DNA from: Lachnospiraceae bacterium
GTDB taxonomy: Bacteria; Bacillota; Clostridia; Lachnospirales; Lachnospiraceae
Reading direction: 5' to 3'
Assembly: GCA_017620255.1 (NCBI GenBank)
Contig: JAFZQU010000006.1
Span: 53,490-117,489 of the forward strand
DNA: 64,000 nucleotides
Shown here: positions 18,877 through 28,300 of the stretch, piece by piece
Layout: every line of letters starts with the position of its first letter
Position numbering within the stretch: position 1 is the stretch's first letter
Made by a program: the position numbers and the translations under genes
Notes under the pieces: model-generated
The model's input: only the letters and a program-made list of their open reading frames with translations
What the model was told of the DNA's origin: nothing
The model's database searches: none

Positions 18877-18943
18877 ATCGGTTATTGTTTCAAACGGCTT
18901 AACATGTATATTATACGCTTATTGCCACAGAAAACAATTATGA
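18877..18943 (-). repeat. 67-nt conserved promoter/leader element, copy B (promoter of the 2719-aa gene)
   Basis: The inverted counterpart of 9162-9228, 57/67 identical with no gap. It holds TTGTTT (18932-18937), 16 nt, TATAAT (18910-18915) on the minus strand, about 80 nt upstream of the start codon of the giant gene. The two copies point inward and bound a 9.8-kb convergent gene pair. Confidence 0.85.
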
Positions 18944-18946
18944 AAC

Positions 18947-18985
18947 AAAAAAGAGATCGGACTATCGCATCCGATCTCTTTTTTT
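18947..18985 (-). terminator. Intrinsic terminator of the xylanase operon
   Basis: Stem AAGAGATCGGA/TCCGATCTCTT with an 8-nt loop, flanked by an A-run on one side and seven T residues on the other, 24 nt past the xylanase stop. It can work on both strands and insulates the promoter of the giant gene. Confidence 0.9.
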
Positions 18986-19009
18986 GTGCGTATATTTTCG
19001 CTTTGAATC

Positions 19010-21019
19010 CTAATCCTCAAGTTTTGCATGCCCGAACATGGCAGGATTTAAGTAGCATGTTCCGGAGTCATCCGCCCAGCTTAAAGTGCCGGAGCGCTCT
19101 CCCGCCGCCGTGGCGTCGTTCACCTGCAGTTCGAGGCCGATCAGCGTCCCTGCCGCGGGTGTGATATCCGTCCATTTCATGGCAGCTTCCACAAGGTATC
19201 CGTCAGCCGTCTCTTTTGCGGCAGACACGATATTGTCCGCGATACACTTTTCGCCGTTGAAACTCTGCACATTCTTATAGTTCACACGGTACTGTTTATC
19301 ATCACTTTCATAGGCATCGGCGCCCGCATTGTTTTCATCGATAAAGACTTCGATCGAATCCTGCTGGTAGTCATCCGGGCTCGCATCGTTCAATACGGGA
19401 TCGGTCACGGGCATCAGCACATACAGGTTATCTTCATCCCATAACAGTTTTGCTTCACACTGCACATCCACACTCTGCACCACGATCGTAAGCGGGACCG
19501 CTTCCACAGATTCCCATGTCTCGTCCACTTCACCGTCCACCTTGACCGTTCCTTTTTTGATTCCGATCGTCGGGCGTTTGATGACAAGAGATTCCATGTC
19601 GATCTTTGAGGGATCGGCAAAGGCCCAGAATGCAGGTTTCGCCTTGTATTCCCCGTCAAACAGGAGCGGACACTGCTTTGATCTTCCGTCCGCACCGCCG
19701 CCGACAACGTTTGGATCCATCAGCCAGGAATAGGTGTCGATCACGCCCCAGAACGTAAGGCCGGATACATGCACGCCCTCTTCCTTCTGCAGTTTCTTCA
19801 GTGCCTCATAGATCTCATTGTAGTAAGCACCCTGCCGGTTGTATTCGGCAGGCAGTTTCTCTGCGGAGCCGTCGAACTGGGCGCTTGATTTTACATCGAA
19901 TTCCGTGATCATGACTTCGTCGACCACTTCGGCGTATGATTTTGCCGCATCCGCAACCGTTCCCGCGGAAGGCGCACCGACCGTGTAGTGGCCCTGCATG
20001 CCGAAACCGTCGATCCTGGTGCCGTCCGCCGCCTTGACATCGTTCAACAGTTTCAGGATCCCTTTCGCTTTGTTCGTGTCACACTCATTGTAATCGTTGT
20101 AATATAACTTAACGGATTCCGGCGCGTATTTGTTCGCATAGCGGAACGCGTTTATGATGTAATCCTTGTTCTTGTATACCTTCCACCAGCTGGATTTACG
20201 CGAATGCGTGGAATCGGTAAGCGCATCGTCCCCGCTCTCCGCATCGGTCCGGTACGAGCCACTCGCATCGCTCACAGCCTCATTGACCACGTCCCAGCCG
20301 TAGAACAGGCCCTGATACGCGCTCTCTTCACCTGTGTAATGCGAAAGCACCGATGCGATATACCATTCAAGACGTTTGTCCATCACATCCTTCGTTACAT
20401 ACGGCTCGTTCTTGTCATAGTTTTCATGGAAAAACCACTCCGGCGTCTGCGAATGCCACACGAGCACATGCCCGCGCACTTTGATCTGGCGGTCCGCACA
20501 GTGCGCGTTCCAGTCTGCGATCTTGTCAAGGATCCGGTCCGCTCTGGAAAAATCAAGTTTCGGTACCTGTATCGTCTCTCCGCCGAATTCTTCCTCATGA
20601 ATGGAACCGTTTGCCGGTTTATCATTGTTATAACCGAACAGCGCGTCCGGTTTCAGTTCGTTTTCCAGCGTGACGGCATTGAAATGCTTGTAGATGAGCG
20701 CCATATATTTTTCATCTTCAGCCGCTTTCGATCCGAGGCAGGCACCGACGATGGCATCTTCCAAAAGGCCGTCATCTGAGGCCACTACCCCACGAAGATC
20801 CGGAATATCTGTTTCGATCCCGGCTCCGGCAAAGATCTCTTCGGCATCATACGGCTCCACATCCGCATTTTCCTCTGTATCCTGCACTTCTTCCGGCGTA
20901 GTCTCTGTCTCTTCCGTCTGCGCGTTTTGTCCGCCCGCGCTGCCGATCTCCACCGCACATCCCGTTAGTGAAAATACCATGCTGACCGCAACGGCCAGAC
21001 TGATCATCTTTTTAAGCAT
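19010..21019 (-). CDS. GH10 endo-1,4-beta-xylanase lipoprotein with C-terminal CBM9
   Basis: 669 aa. Lipoprotein signal MLKKMISLAVAVSMVFSLTGC with lipobox LTGC, then a Glu/Thr-rich tether (to about residue 60). The GH10 barrel spans about 70-490: VRGHVLVWHSQTPEWF, acid/base Glu in WDVVNEAVSD, nucleophile Glu in VMITEFDVKSS, and LTFWGVIDTYSWL near its end. Residues about 500-669 are a CBM9-type module (VDGEVDETWESVE, LWDEDNLYVLMPVTD, DSIEVFIDENN, YRVNYKN). GH10 enzymes hydrolyse beta-1,4 xylan; CBM9 binds chain ends or reducing sugars. It is anchored on the outer membrane face by the N-terminal Cys. AGGAGGT precedes the ATG. It is the last gene of the 25.0-19.0 kb minus-strand set; its neighbours have no obvious link to xylan, so the operon is functionally mixed. 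Confidence 0.95.
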   Translation of the reverse strand: MLKKMISLAVAVSMVFSLTGCAVEIGSAGGQNAQTEETETTPEEVQDTEENADVEPYDAEEIFAGAGIETDIPDLRGVVASDDGLLEDAIVGACLGSKAAEDEKYMALIYKHFNAVTLENELKPDALFGYNNDKPANGSIHEEEFGGETIQVPKLDFSRADRILDKIADWNAHCADRQIKVRGHVLVWHSQTPEWFFHENYDKNEPYVTKDVMDKRLEWYIASVLSHYTGEESAYQGLFYGWDVVNEAVSDASGSYRTDAESGDDALTDSTHSRKSSWWKVYKNKDYIINAFRYANKYAPESVKLYYNDYNECDTNKAKGILKLLNDVKAADGTRIDGFGMQGHYTVGAPSAGTVADAAKSYAEVVDEVMITEFDVKSSAQFDGSAEKLPAEYNRQGAYYNEIYEALKKLQKEEGVHVSGLTFWGVIDTYSWLMDPNVVGGGADGRSKQCPLLFDGEYKAKPAFWAFADPSKIDMESLVIKRPTIGIKKGTVKVDGEVDETWESVEAVPLTIVVQSVDVQCEAKLLWDEDNLYVLMPVTDPVLNDASPDDYQQDSIEVFIDENNAGADAYESDDKQYRVNYKNVQSFNGEKCIADNIVSAAKETADGYLVEAAMKWTDITPAAGTLIGLELQVNDATAAGERSGTLSWADDSGTCYLNPAMFGHAKLED

Positions 21020-21064
21020 TCCAACCTCCTGTTTACTTAGAACTGCTTTATGGTTTACATAATG

Positions 21065-21319
21065 TCATATAGGCTCATTCAGAAAAGCCTTGATCGGATT
21101 CACCTTTTTTGCAAGCGCAAATATCGTTTCCGTTTCCTGCTGCCCGTATGCCTTCAGCTGTTCCAGCTCTTCCTCACTGAAACCGCGGTTGTACACGACC
21201 TTGCAGTCCGGCACGAGCAGTTCCGCGCTCTTCTCCCCGTCCTGAAACAGGACATAGACACTCTTTTGTTCGCCTGTGCGTGTTACAGAGGACACGCTCA
21301 TCCTGATCTCATGATCCAT
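21065..21319 (-). CDS. Small uncharacterised protein
   Basis: 84 aa from the ATG at 21319 (MDHEIRMSVSSV), chosen because GGGAG lies 6 nt upstream; an in-frame ATG 33 nt earlier lacks a ribosome site. It has no signal peptide or membrane helix. The first half alternates hydrophobic and polar residues (MSVSSVTR...KSVYVLFQDGEKSAELLVPD), suggesting beta strands; the second half (FSEEELEQLKAYGQQETETIFALAKKVN) is helical. I do not recognise the family with certainty. It lies 54 nt after the metallophosphoesterase and 45 nt before the xylanase, so cotranscription is likely. Confidence 0.7.
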   Translation of the reverse strand: MDHEIRMSVSSVTRTGEQKSVYVLFQDGEKSAELLVPDCKVVYNRGFSEEELEQLKAYGQQETETIFALAKKVNPIKAFLNEPI

Positions 21320-21373
21320 GTTTTTCTCCCGCCGTATGCAGACGTTTTGCAACCCTCCGGCTTATATGATCAC

Positions 21374-22510
21374 TTACGGTTCCGGCTTAAGACGGATGAG
21401 TACATACTCCGACTTACAGCCGGTCTTAAACGGGATCTCCCAGGCACTGATGCCGGAAGTGATGATAAAATCAGTATTCCCGCGTCTTTCCCGTCCGTAG
21501 GTGTTGTCATTGGCTCCGATCCATTCCCCGACATGATTGATCGGGAACAGCTGCCCGCCGTGCGTATGGCCGGACAGGACAAGATCCGCTCCTGCTGCCG
21601 CTTCCGCGTCATAGTCGTTTGGCTGGTGATCGATCACGATCCGGTAACGGTCTGCCGGGATATCCGCCAAAAGCGTTGCGATATCTTCCCGCTGTCCCAT
21701 CGTATAACCGCCTTCCGAGCGCCCGGTCGATGCGTCGGCACGTCCGGTCAGGGTGACTGTATCTGTCAGTTCATGGGAGACGTCTTCCAGGATCACGACA
21801 TGGTTTTTGGTAAGTTCCGCTTCCAGTTCTTGATAGCCGTATCCTCTTCCGCCTGCCGCATAGCCTTTGTCATGATTTCCGTATACAAAGAATACGCCGT
21901 ACTTTGTCTGCAGTGTCCCCAGCGCCCTGCAGGCATTGACCATATCCTCATACGAGGTGTTGTCATCGATCAGATCGCCCGCGATCACGACTGCGTCGGG
22001 TTCCTTTGCAGATATCCTCTGCATATCTTTTTGCATTTCCGCCCCGTCAAAAGTCGTCCCGACATGGGCGTCCGCAAACAGCACGATCTGAAGCGGTTCC
22101 GCGATCTTTGCAGACCTTACCGTAACATCCGTTTCAAACACATGATGTGCTAGGATCCATCCGCATACAAAGTAAAGGAACGTAAAGACAAGCGCACAGA
22201 TGCCTGCCACATAGCATTTCGGTGACTTTCCCGTCCGGTAATGTTTTACGATCAGTGCAGCAAGGTCGCAACACAGCCAGAACAGGGACAGTGTGATCGT
22301 AATGACCATCATGTTCATGATCCCGAAGATCCCTGTGGTCAGAGCGATGATCAGCACCACCGGAACCGTTGCGACAAGGATACGCCGTCCTTTCCTTTCG
22401 CCGCCGCGTTTTTTGATCTGTTCAAATTTCGCAAATCTGGAAATAAGATACACAAGCGCGCCAAGTGCCGCAAGCATCGTGGTCCCCAGGATAACGATCC
22501 ACATTCCCAT
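21374..22510 (-). CDS. Membrane-anchored metallophosphoesterase (YkuE-like)
   Basis: 378 aa. About four N-terminal transmembrane helices (residues 1-140) precede a calcineurin-type domain: IVLFADAHVG (metal-binding D and H), VIAGDLIDD, FVYGNHDKGY, VIDHQPND and VLSGHTHGGQLFP, a complete dimetal ligand set. Membrane-anchored members of this family include YkuE-like proteins and UDP-diacylglucosamine-pyrophosphatase-like enzymes; the substrate here is unknown. The catalytic domain is probably extracellular if helix counting is right. AGAGGA lies before the ATG. It sits between the AlkD-type gene (30 nt gap) and the small 84-aa gene. Confidence 0.88.
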   Translation of the reverse strand: MGMWIVILGTTMLAALGALVYLISRFAKFEQIKKRGGERKGRRILVATVPVVLIIALTTGIFGIMNMMVITITLSLFWLCCDLAALIVKHYRTGKSPKCYVAGICALVFTFLYFVCGWILAHHVFETDVTVRSAKIAEPLQIVLFADAHVGTTFDGAEMQKDMQRISAKEPDAVVIAGDLIDDNTSYEDMVNACRALGTLQTKYGVFFVYGNHDKGYAAGGRGYGYQELEAELTKNHVVILEDVSHELTDTVTLTGRADASTGRSEGGYTMGQREDIATLLADIPADRYRIVIDHQPNDYDAEAAAGADLVLSGHTHGGQLFPINHVGEWIGANDNTYGRERRGNTDFIITSGISAWEIPFKTGCKSEYVLIRLKPEP

Positions 22511-22540
22511 TTGGTCTTCCTCTGTATATCCGCAAAGCCG

Positions 22541-23215
22541 CTACCGGAGCGACTTCAAAAATGCCTTTTGTTCATCCGTGATCCGGTAGCTCTCCACAGC
22601 TTTCTGGATCGATTTTTTATGCACCCATGCATCCAGCCGGCGCTCCGAAAGGAACGGCAGGATCGCATCATACTGCTTGGCAAGCGCCGTGGCAAAGTAC
22701 CAGGCAACCATCATCTGCACGTAATACTCTTCGGAATGGATATTGGCCACGCGTTCCGGATATCTGATGTCAAAATCAGCATCCAGAAAATGTGCCATCA
22801 GCATACGGATCCCGTACCGGATCGTGTAGGTATGCGTGGAATCCATCCAGGCAAATGCTCTTTCTTCCAACACATCCTTATGCTTTGCAAACACCTTCGG
22901 ATTCATCTGATCCCCGGTCGCCCAATTGTCGATATAGGGCAGGAACCGCTCCGTTTCCGCCAGACAGGTGTCAAGATCACGGATGCGCTCGATCAGAAAA
23001 GCATGTAGCTGATTTTCCTCAAAATAGGCGTGCGGCAGTTCGTTAAGAAACGCCGCAGCCGTCTGTGTCCCTGCCAGTTCCTTGGCCAGGCCCCGAAGCA
23101 GGGGCGTGCGCACGCCGATCATCTGCTCACTTCCCACGGTCGGCGTCAGGTTCCCCTGAAAATCACGGTATTTTTCATCCTGCAGTGCAAACAGGCGTGC
23201 CCTGATCTCTTCCAT
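22541..23215 (-). CDS. DNA alkylation repair protein (AlkC/AlkD-type HEAT-like glycosylase)
   Basis: 224 aa of almost all helix, the normal length for the family. Recognisable are GVRTPLLRGLAKEL near residue 35, the YFEENQLHAFLIERI helix, DNWATGDQM (the conserved DNWxxxD motif near residue 97), and YYVQMMVAWYFATALAK with a following W in DAWVHKKSIQKAVES. These are typical of Firmicute AlkD-type enzymes that remove N3/N7-alkylated purines. The ATG starts 3 nt after the stop of the preceding lipoprotein gene, so translation is probably coupled. It is cytosolic, with no signal peptide. Confidence 0.9.
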   Translation of the reverse strand: MEEIRARLFALQDEKYRDFQGNLTPTVGSEQMIGVRTPLLRGLAKELAGTQTAAAFLNELPHAYFEENQLHAFLIERIRDLDTCLAETERFLPYIDNWATGDQMNPKVFAKHKDVLEERAFAWMDSTHTYTIRYGIRMLMAHFLDADFDIRYPERVANIHSEEYYVQMMVAWYFATALAKQYDAILPFLSERRLDAWVHKKSIQKAVESYRITDEQKAFLKSLR

Positions 23216-23218
23216 AAC

Positions 23219-24979
23219 CTACCCCGCAAAGAACATATCATCAAACGCCTGCCAGACCTCGATCGGTCCGTCTTCGGTATAAACATAGCGCGGACCGTCA
23301 GCCGACTTATGGATCTCGATGCGGATCAGCGTGCCGTCCTTTGTGCGGACATCCGCATAGTTATCGTCATCCGTATATTCCATCGTGATCTCATCGCCTG
23401 CTTTAAGATCCACCGTGGTTGACATAACTTCATGTGTCTGTTCATCCACCACCGGGATGTTTTTCATGTCACTCTTCGGACGGATGGTATACCTGCTGCT
23501 CTCAAGGATCGTATAGTAGGGAGTATCCGGCGCAAACAGACCGTCTTCCGTCAGCGTATAGCTGCGCTCGCTCCCGCAGGTGGAAAGTACGTTTGTATAA
23601 GCGGTCAGACTGATGTTCCAGGGATCCGTCAGGATATGTCTCGGGATCGCCGAATCGTCATCGTCAAAATCATCAAAGTCAACCGATACCGAGCCTGCCA
23701 CACCACCGCCGTGCTTACTCTTTCTGCCCTCCAGTATGAACGTATCGATCATGCTGTAATCGTAGTCTTTATAGAAAGCAAACAGAAACGTTTTGTTCTC
23801 CTTATGCACCAGCAGCGGGCGGATCTCATAGATATCATCGCCGAGCGCGTATTTTTCGATATTGCCGTTGCAATCCACATGGATGCCGCTCACATAGTTG
23901 TAATCGCCCTCATACTCCATGGCTTCATACACGTAGATCTGGTTCGCGCCCGTTTCATCGCCGTATCCGTCGTAACGGTAGAGCGGGAACATCATCGTCC
24001 AGTCTTTGGGTGCTTTGGCACGGTATTCCTCAGAAAAAATATTCCCGTCTGTGTCCTCCGCAAACAGTACATTGATATGGATCGGCATCGTTGTAAACGT
24101 GAAGGAATCAAACCACACCGATACACCCTGCGGGTCCATCGTCCAGTTCCCGCGGATCTCCGTGTGCAGTTCCTTTCTGATCTGTTCCGCCAACACCGCT
24201 TCATCCTGCGTTGCAAGATCCGGGATGTCCGTTTCTTCGGTCTGTTTGACTTTCTTCGTGAGGATCTGCACAAAGGCGTCTTCATCGGCCACCACATCCG
24301 CAAGTGTCAGTTCCGTGCCGCTCTTTGTGTCGATATTGAAGCCCGTGTGCGTATAGTGGTAGTACTCGGTTCCGCTTGTACAGTACTCATAGAGCACACT
24401 GAACACTTCTTCGTCCGCTCTGCGCACATACAGCTTCCATGTCTCGTTAAACGGCAGGTAGTAGTAGTCGATAGCTTCCCTGATCTCGTCATTATCGTAG
24501 CCGTCAAGCTCCTTCATTCTGGCCATGTAGGAGTTTGATCTTTCCGTATTGACGATATCGTTGATGATCGCGACCTTCTTCGCAAGTTCCGGGTATTTAT
24601 CAGCCGAGTCCTTCCCAAGCACGAGATTTTCGCATTCAAAATCCAGGATCTTATCCTGCTCTCTCCATTCCGTCTTATAATCAGTCGTGATGTTCAGATC
24701 GACAACCCCCGTATCCACGTGCGCCGGTGTCTTCTCTGCAGGCACTTCATCATCCGCAGGTTTCTGATCGTCCTTTCCTTCACTTCCATCGTTTGCGCCG
24801 TCTTCTCCCGCGCCGGACACGCCCTGCTGTGCCGCATGTAGTTTATCGCGCAGAGCGTCCACATCCGCGCCTTTGTCCTTCCCTTTTCCGATAGAAAGAC
24901 CGCAGCCGCAAAGGCCTGCTGCCAGTGCGACAACAAGGAGTATACCGATCAGGCTCTTCGCCGTTCTTTTGTTTATCAT
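23219..24979 (-). CDS. Lipoprotein with DUF3298-like (RsiV-type) domain
   Basis: 586 aa. The lipoprotein signal ends in LCGCG (Cys about residue 26). A low-complexity tether (GADVDALRDKLHAAQQG..., Glu/Asp/Lys-rich to about 90) leads to a domain with DYKTEWREQDKILDFECENL and the DUF3298 core: GTELTLADVVADEDAFVQILTKKV, then IRGNWTMDPQGVSVWFDSFTF and THTGFNIDTKSG. In RsiV and relatives this fold is an extracellular sensing domain, for example for lysozyme, but here it is anchored as a lipoprotein with no sigma factor nearby. The C-terminal third (about 350-586) is an unrecognised beta-rich region. AAAGGA precedes the ATG. It is the first gene of the probable operon ending with the xylanase. Confidence 0.8.
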   Translation of the reverse strand: MINKRTAKSLIGILLVVALAAGLCGCGLSIGKGKDKGADVDALRDKLHAAQQGVSGAGEDGANDGSEGKDDQKPADDEVPAEKTPAHVDTGVVDLNITTDYKTEWREQDKILDFECENLVLGKDSADKYPELAKKVAIINDIVNTERSNSYMARMKELDGYDNDEIREAIDYYYLPFNETWKLYVRRADEEVFSVLYEYCTSGTEYYHYTHTGFNIDTKSGTELTLADVVADEDAFVQILTKKVKQTEETDIPDLATQDEAVLAEQIRKELHTEIRGNWTMDPQGVSVWFDSFTFTTMPIHINVLFAEDTDGNIFSEEYRAKAPKDWTMMFPLYRYDGYGDETGANQIYVYEAMEYEGDYNYVSGIHVDCNGNIEKYALGDDIYEIRPLLVHKENKTFLFAFYKDYDYSMIDTFILEGRKSKHGGGVAGSVSVDFDDFDDDDSAIPRHILTDPWNISLTAYTNVLSTCGSERSYTLTEDGLFAPDTPYYTILESSRYTIRPKSDMKNIPVVDEQTHEVMSTTVDLKAGDEITMEYTDDDNYADVRTKDGTLIRIEIHKSADGPRYVYTEDGPIEVWQAFDDMFFAG

Positions 24980-25312
24980 GATGCATTCCTTTCTTTTGCT
25001 TTGTTCTTGCTTTTGCTTTGCTCTTACTTTTCTCCTGTTTTCCCGGACTTTCTGCCCATCTACCGGGCAGGCTGGCGCCGGGTCAACAATTCAGTCCCCT
25101 TCGCTGTGTTTCGTTGTCTATTTTACTATACTTCGGGGTGAAATTACATCTATTTTGCCTATTTTCCCGATTTTGTTGATTTTGCCTTCGAACGAACAGA
25201 AAAAAGTCATCAAAAATGCCATTTTCCTGCAATTTTGATGACTTTTATAATTTGATCGTTCTTTTTCCCGGCTAAACCGGCCTCAGCCAAATCGGCGCCG
25301 GCCGATCCCTCT
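24980..25312 (-). other. Intergenic region with leader repeats and a terminator
   Basis: No gene is seen. Next to the start of the lipoprotein gene the minus strand has two copies of CAAAGCAAAAG (24993-25003 and 25010-25020) in a purine-rich leader. Upstream is a short perfect hairpin CTGCCC...GGGCAG (about 25056-25074), and an AT-rich block with TATAGT/TAAAAT-like sequences near 25120 that may hold the promoter, though no good -35 is visible. The far end carries the terminator of the M13 gene. Confidence 0.5.
25202..25246 (-). terminator. Intrinsic terminator downstream of the M13 peptidase gene
   Basis: 14-bp perfect stem AAAAGTCATCAAAA/TTTTGATGACTTTT with a 17-nt loop, followed on the minus strand by more T residues. 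Two weaker GC hairpins (ATCGGC...GCCGAT and CCGG...CCGG) lie between it and the stop codon at 25313. Confidence 0.85.
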
Positions 25313-28300
25313 TTACCAGAGGCCGACCCTGTCCTCAGGCGCCACATACATGCCGTCGTTTTCCTTCACGTCGTAAACATCATAGAAGAGATCGCACATC
25401 TGCAGCGGCACATTTACCCTGGCTCTGGCCGGTGAATGCACATCCGTCTTCAGGGCCATCAGCAGCGCATTCCTGTTGATCTTGGTCGCCCATACACGGG
25501 CAAAGCTTTCCGCTGCCTGTCTGAACATCTCCTGATCGCCGTCGCAGACCGCTTCAATTGCCTTGAGCGCACCCAGATCCGCCATGTTTTCGGTTACCGT
25601 CAGCGCACCGTCCACAGTGGCATCCTCGCCCGGTACCACAACGAAACTGTTGTAATAATCCGCAACCTCCTGCGCGCGTTCCTCAAACGCCTTCAGGTCC
25701 TCCTCGGTCCACCAGTTTTCCAGATTTCCTTCCGCATCATACTGAGCACCGGTTGCATCAAATGCGTGCGACAGTTCGTGCGCGATGACCATTCCGATCG
25801 CACCGAGATTGGTTCCGTAATCCGCATCCGGATCATAGATGGCGCCCTGCAGGATACCTGCACAGATATAGATGCTGTTTCCGGACGGATCATAGAAAGC
25901 ATTCACTGTCTGCGGCTGTATCCCCTGCCAGGTATTCCTGTTCACTCTGCCTTTTGCTTCTTTAAGCCAGTAATCGTTGACAGCCTTTTCGATCTTCTGA
26001 CAGTTGTCAAATGCATTTCCGCCGTCCGCCACGGATAAGATCTCAGCCTTTTTCGACGAATTGTCCCACTGGTCCGGATAGGCAACGTTGATCTGGAGTT
26101 TATCCAGTTTTTCCATTGCCCGCTTTTTGGTTTCCTCTGTCATCCAGTCGTTGTTTTCGATGATCCCGTAGTAAGCTTCGATGCAATCCTCAATGATCGA
26201 TTCCACGTCGTCCTTGGTCTCATCGGAACAGTACTTCTTTGTATAGAGCATACCGACATCTGTCGAAAGGAGTCCGTTCACCAGATGGATCGTATCTTCT
26301 TCAAGGGTGCGCGACTGTTCGATCCCGTTGCAGGTATCGGAGAACCGCTTATATGCCTGATAAAAATCATCGCCCAGAACCGGTGCATAGTTGCCGATGA
26401 TCGTGCTGATGGCGTTGGATTTCAGCATCTCCAGGGAATCCTCGTTATAGATACTGTTGAGATATTCCAGGGCTTTTAAGTCCGCAACCTGATATGTTTT
26501 GTAGCCGGATGCTTCATCCGCGCCTCTGGTCTTCAGCCATTCCGCGATCGGAAGATGAGCCAGTTTCTTTTCCAGTTCTTCCTGTGTAAAGAGATTGTTC
26601 GTATATTTCGGGTTGCGTGCATCCGCTGTCGGCAGGGTATGTTCCTCGTAATTTGTCTGGATCGCATAAGCCGCCGCGCCGCGCAGTGCCGAATCCACGT
26701 AATCATATCCCGCAGCCCTGAAGATTTCTCCCAGATATACCAGATAAGCATCCCGGAATGTATCCATGCCTTCATCAACCATGATGGAGCGGTCCGGGCC
26801 GTGCAGCATGGTGTCCAGTGTGATCACGTAATGTCTGGAATCCTCCGGATGCACTCCGACTCCGATCCCAATGATCGCGGAATTCCCGGTATCTTCCATA
26901 TAAGCAAGGTCAGCGGCAAGCAGATCGTCCATGCTGTCCGCCTTTTCAAAACGGTCGATCCATTCTTTGATCGGCTCTGCCCCTGCTTCGTTTCTCGCAT
27001 CCATGTCCATAAGTGTCTCGTACAGAGCACTGATCCTGTATTCAACCGATCCAGGATCGGAAGCATCCGCTTCCTTGCCTGCATCCTGAATGATATTCTT
27101 CAGCTGTGCATCGGTATCAACTCTGCTCTGTATGATCGGACACCACTCGGAATAACCGGACGGGATTTCAGCTTTTTTCGCTATATCATAGTCGATCGCC
27201 CCGTAAAAATCATCCTTTGGCTCCGGTTTCTCCGCCGCCAGAAATGCCGTATCTTCACTGTCATCCGCTGCCGGTGCAACTTCTTCCGACTCTTCTTCAG
27301 CCGCCTTGGCAGTCTCTTCTGCGGCCGCCTCTGCCTCGTCCTTCTCTACTGCTTCGGCTTCGTCCTTCTCTACCGCTTCGGCTTCATCCTTCTCTACCGC
27401 TTCCGCTTCTTCTGCTGCTTCCGCTTCTTCTGCTGCTTCCGCTTCTTCGACAGTCTTGTCTTCCTCCGCCGCAGTCAGTTTTTCCGTATCTTCGCTTTCC
27501 GCTTCGGGAGCTTCCGCTTCTTCTTCTGCTTCCTCTGCCTCTTCCACAGTTGCCGTTTCGTCCGCAACAGGGATCGCTCCCTGGTTGATCATCGTTTCCA
27601 GTTCCGCAAACGCTTCCAGCAGCGAGCTCAGCTCGCCTGCCAGTTCCGTCGGAACAAGGCCTGCGGATTCAAGATCCTGCACCGTAACGCCAAATGCCAC
27701 AAGATCGCCGATCGTCAGCTGTGAAGGGTCCAGATCATCGAGATCGATCTCATCCAGATCCAGATCGTCAAGGTCCAGTCCTTCCAGTTCCAGATCCGCA
27801 AGATCCAGATCTTCCAGTCCTAAGAATGCAAGATCATCAAAGTTCAGGTCATCGAGTGAGAGCGCACCCAGATCGATATCGTCAAAGTCCACATCCACAA
27901 GGCTCGTAAGGCTGATCAGATAATCCTGTATGACCGGATTGTCGAGATTGAAATCATCAAGATCCATTTCCGCAAGATCCACCGTAAGATCCAGTCCGTC
28001 CATGAACTCCATCAGTTCTTCCATACTTAAATCTTCCAGTTTCACTTCGATATCCAGTTCTTCCGGTGCAAACCCGAGTTCCTCCAGACCGATCCCCTGT
28101 AAATGGAAGTCAAAAGTGATATCATCCAGTTCGATGTCTTCCGGACGGATCCCAAGATCCTCAAGGCTCAGGTCCTCAAGATGCAGATCTTCGATATCCA
28201 GATCTTCCAGATCCAGGTTTTCAAAATCAAGATCTTCGGCCGTGATGCCAAGGTCCTCCAGACTCAGGTTTTCGATATCCAGTTCTTCCGGGTCAAGTCC

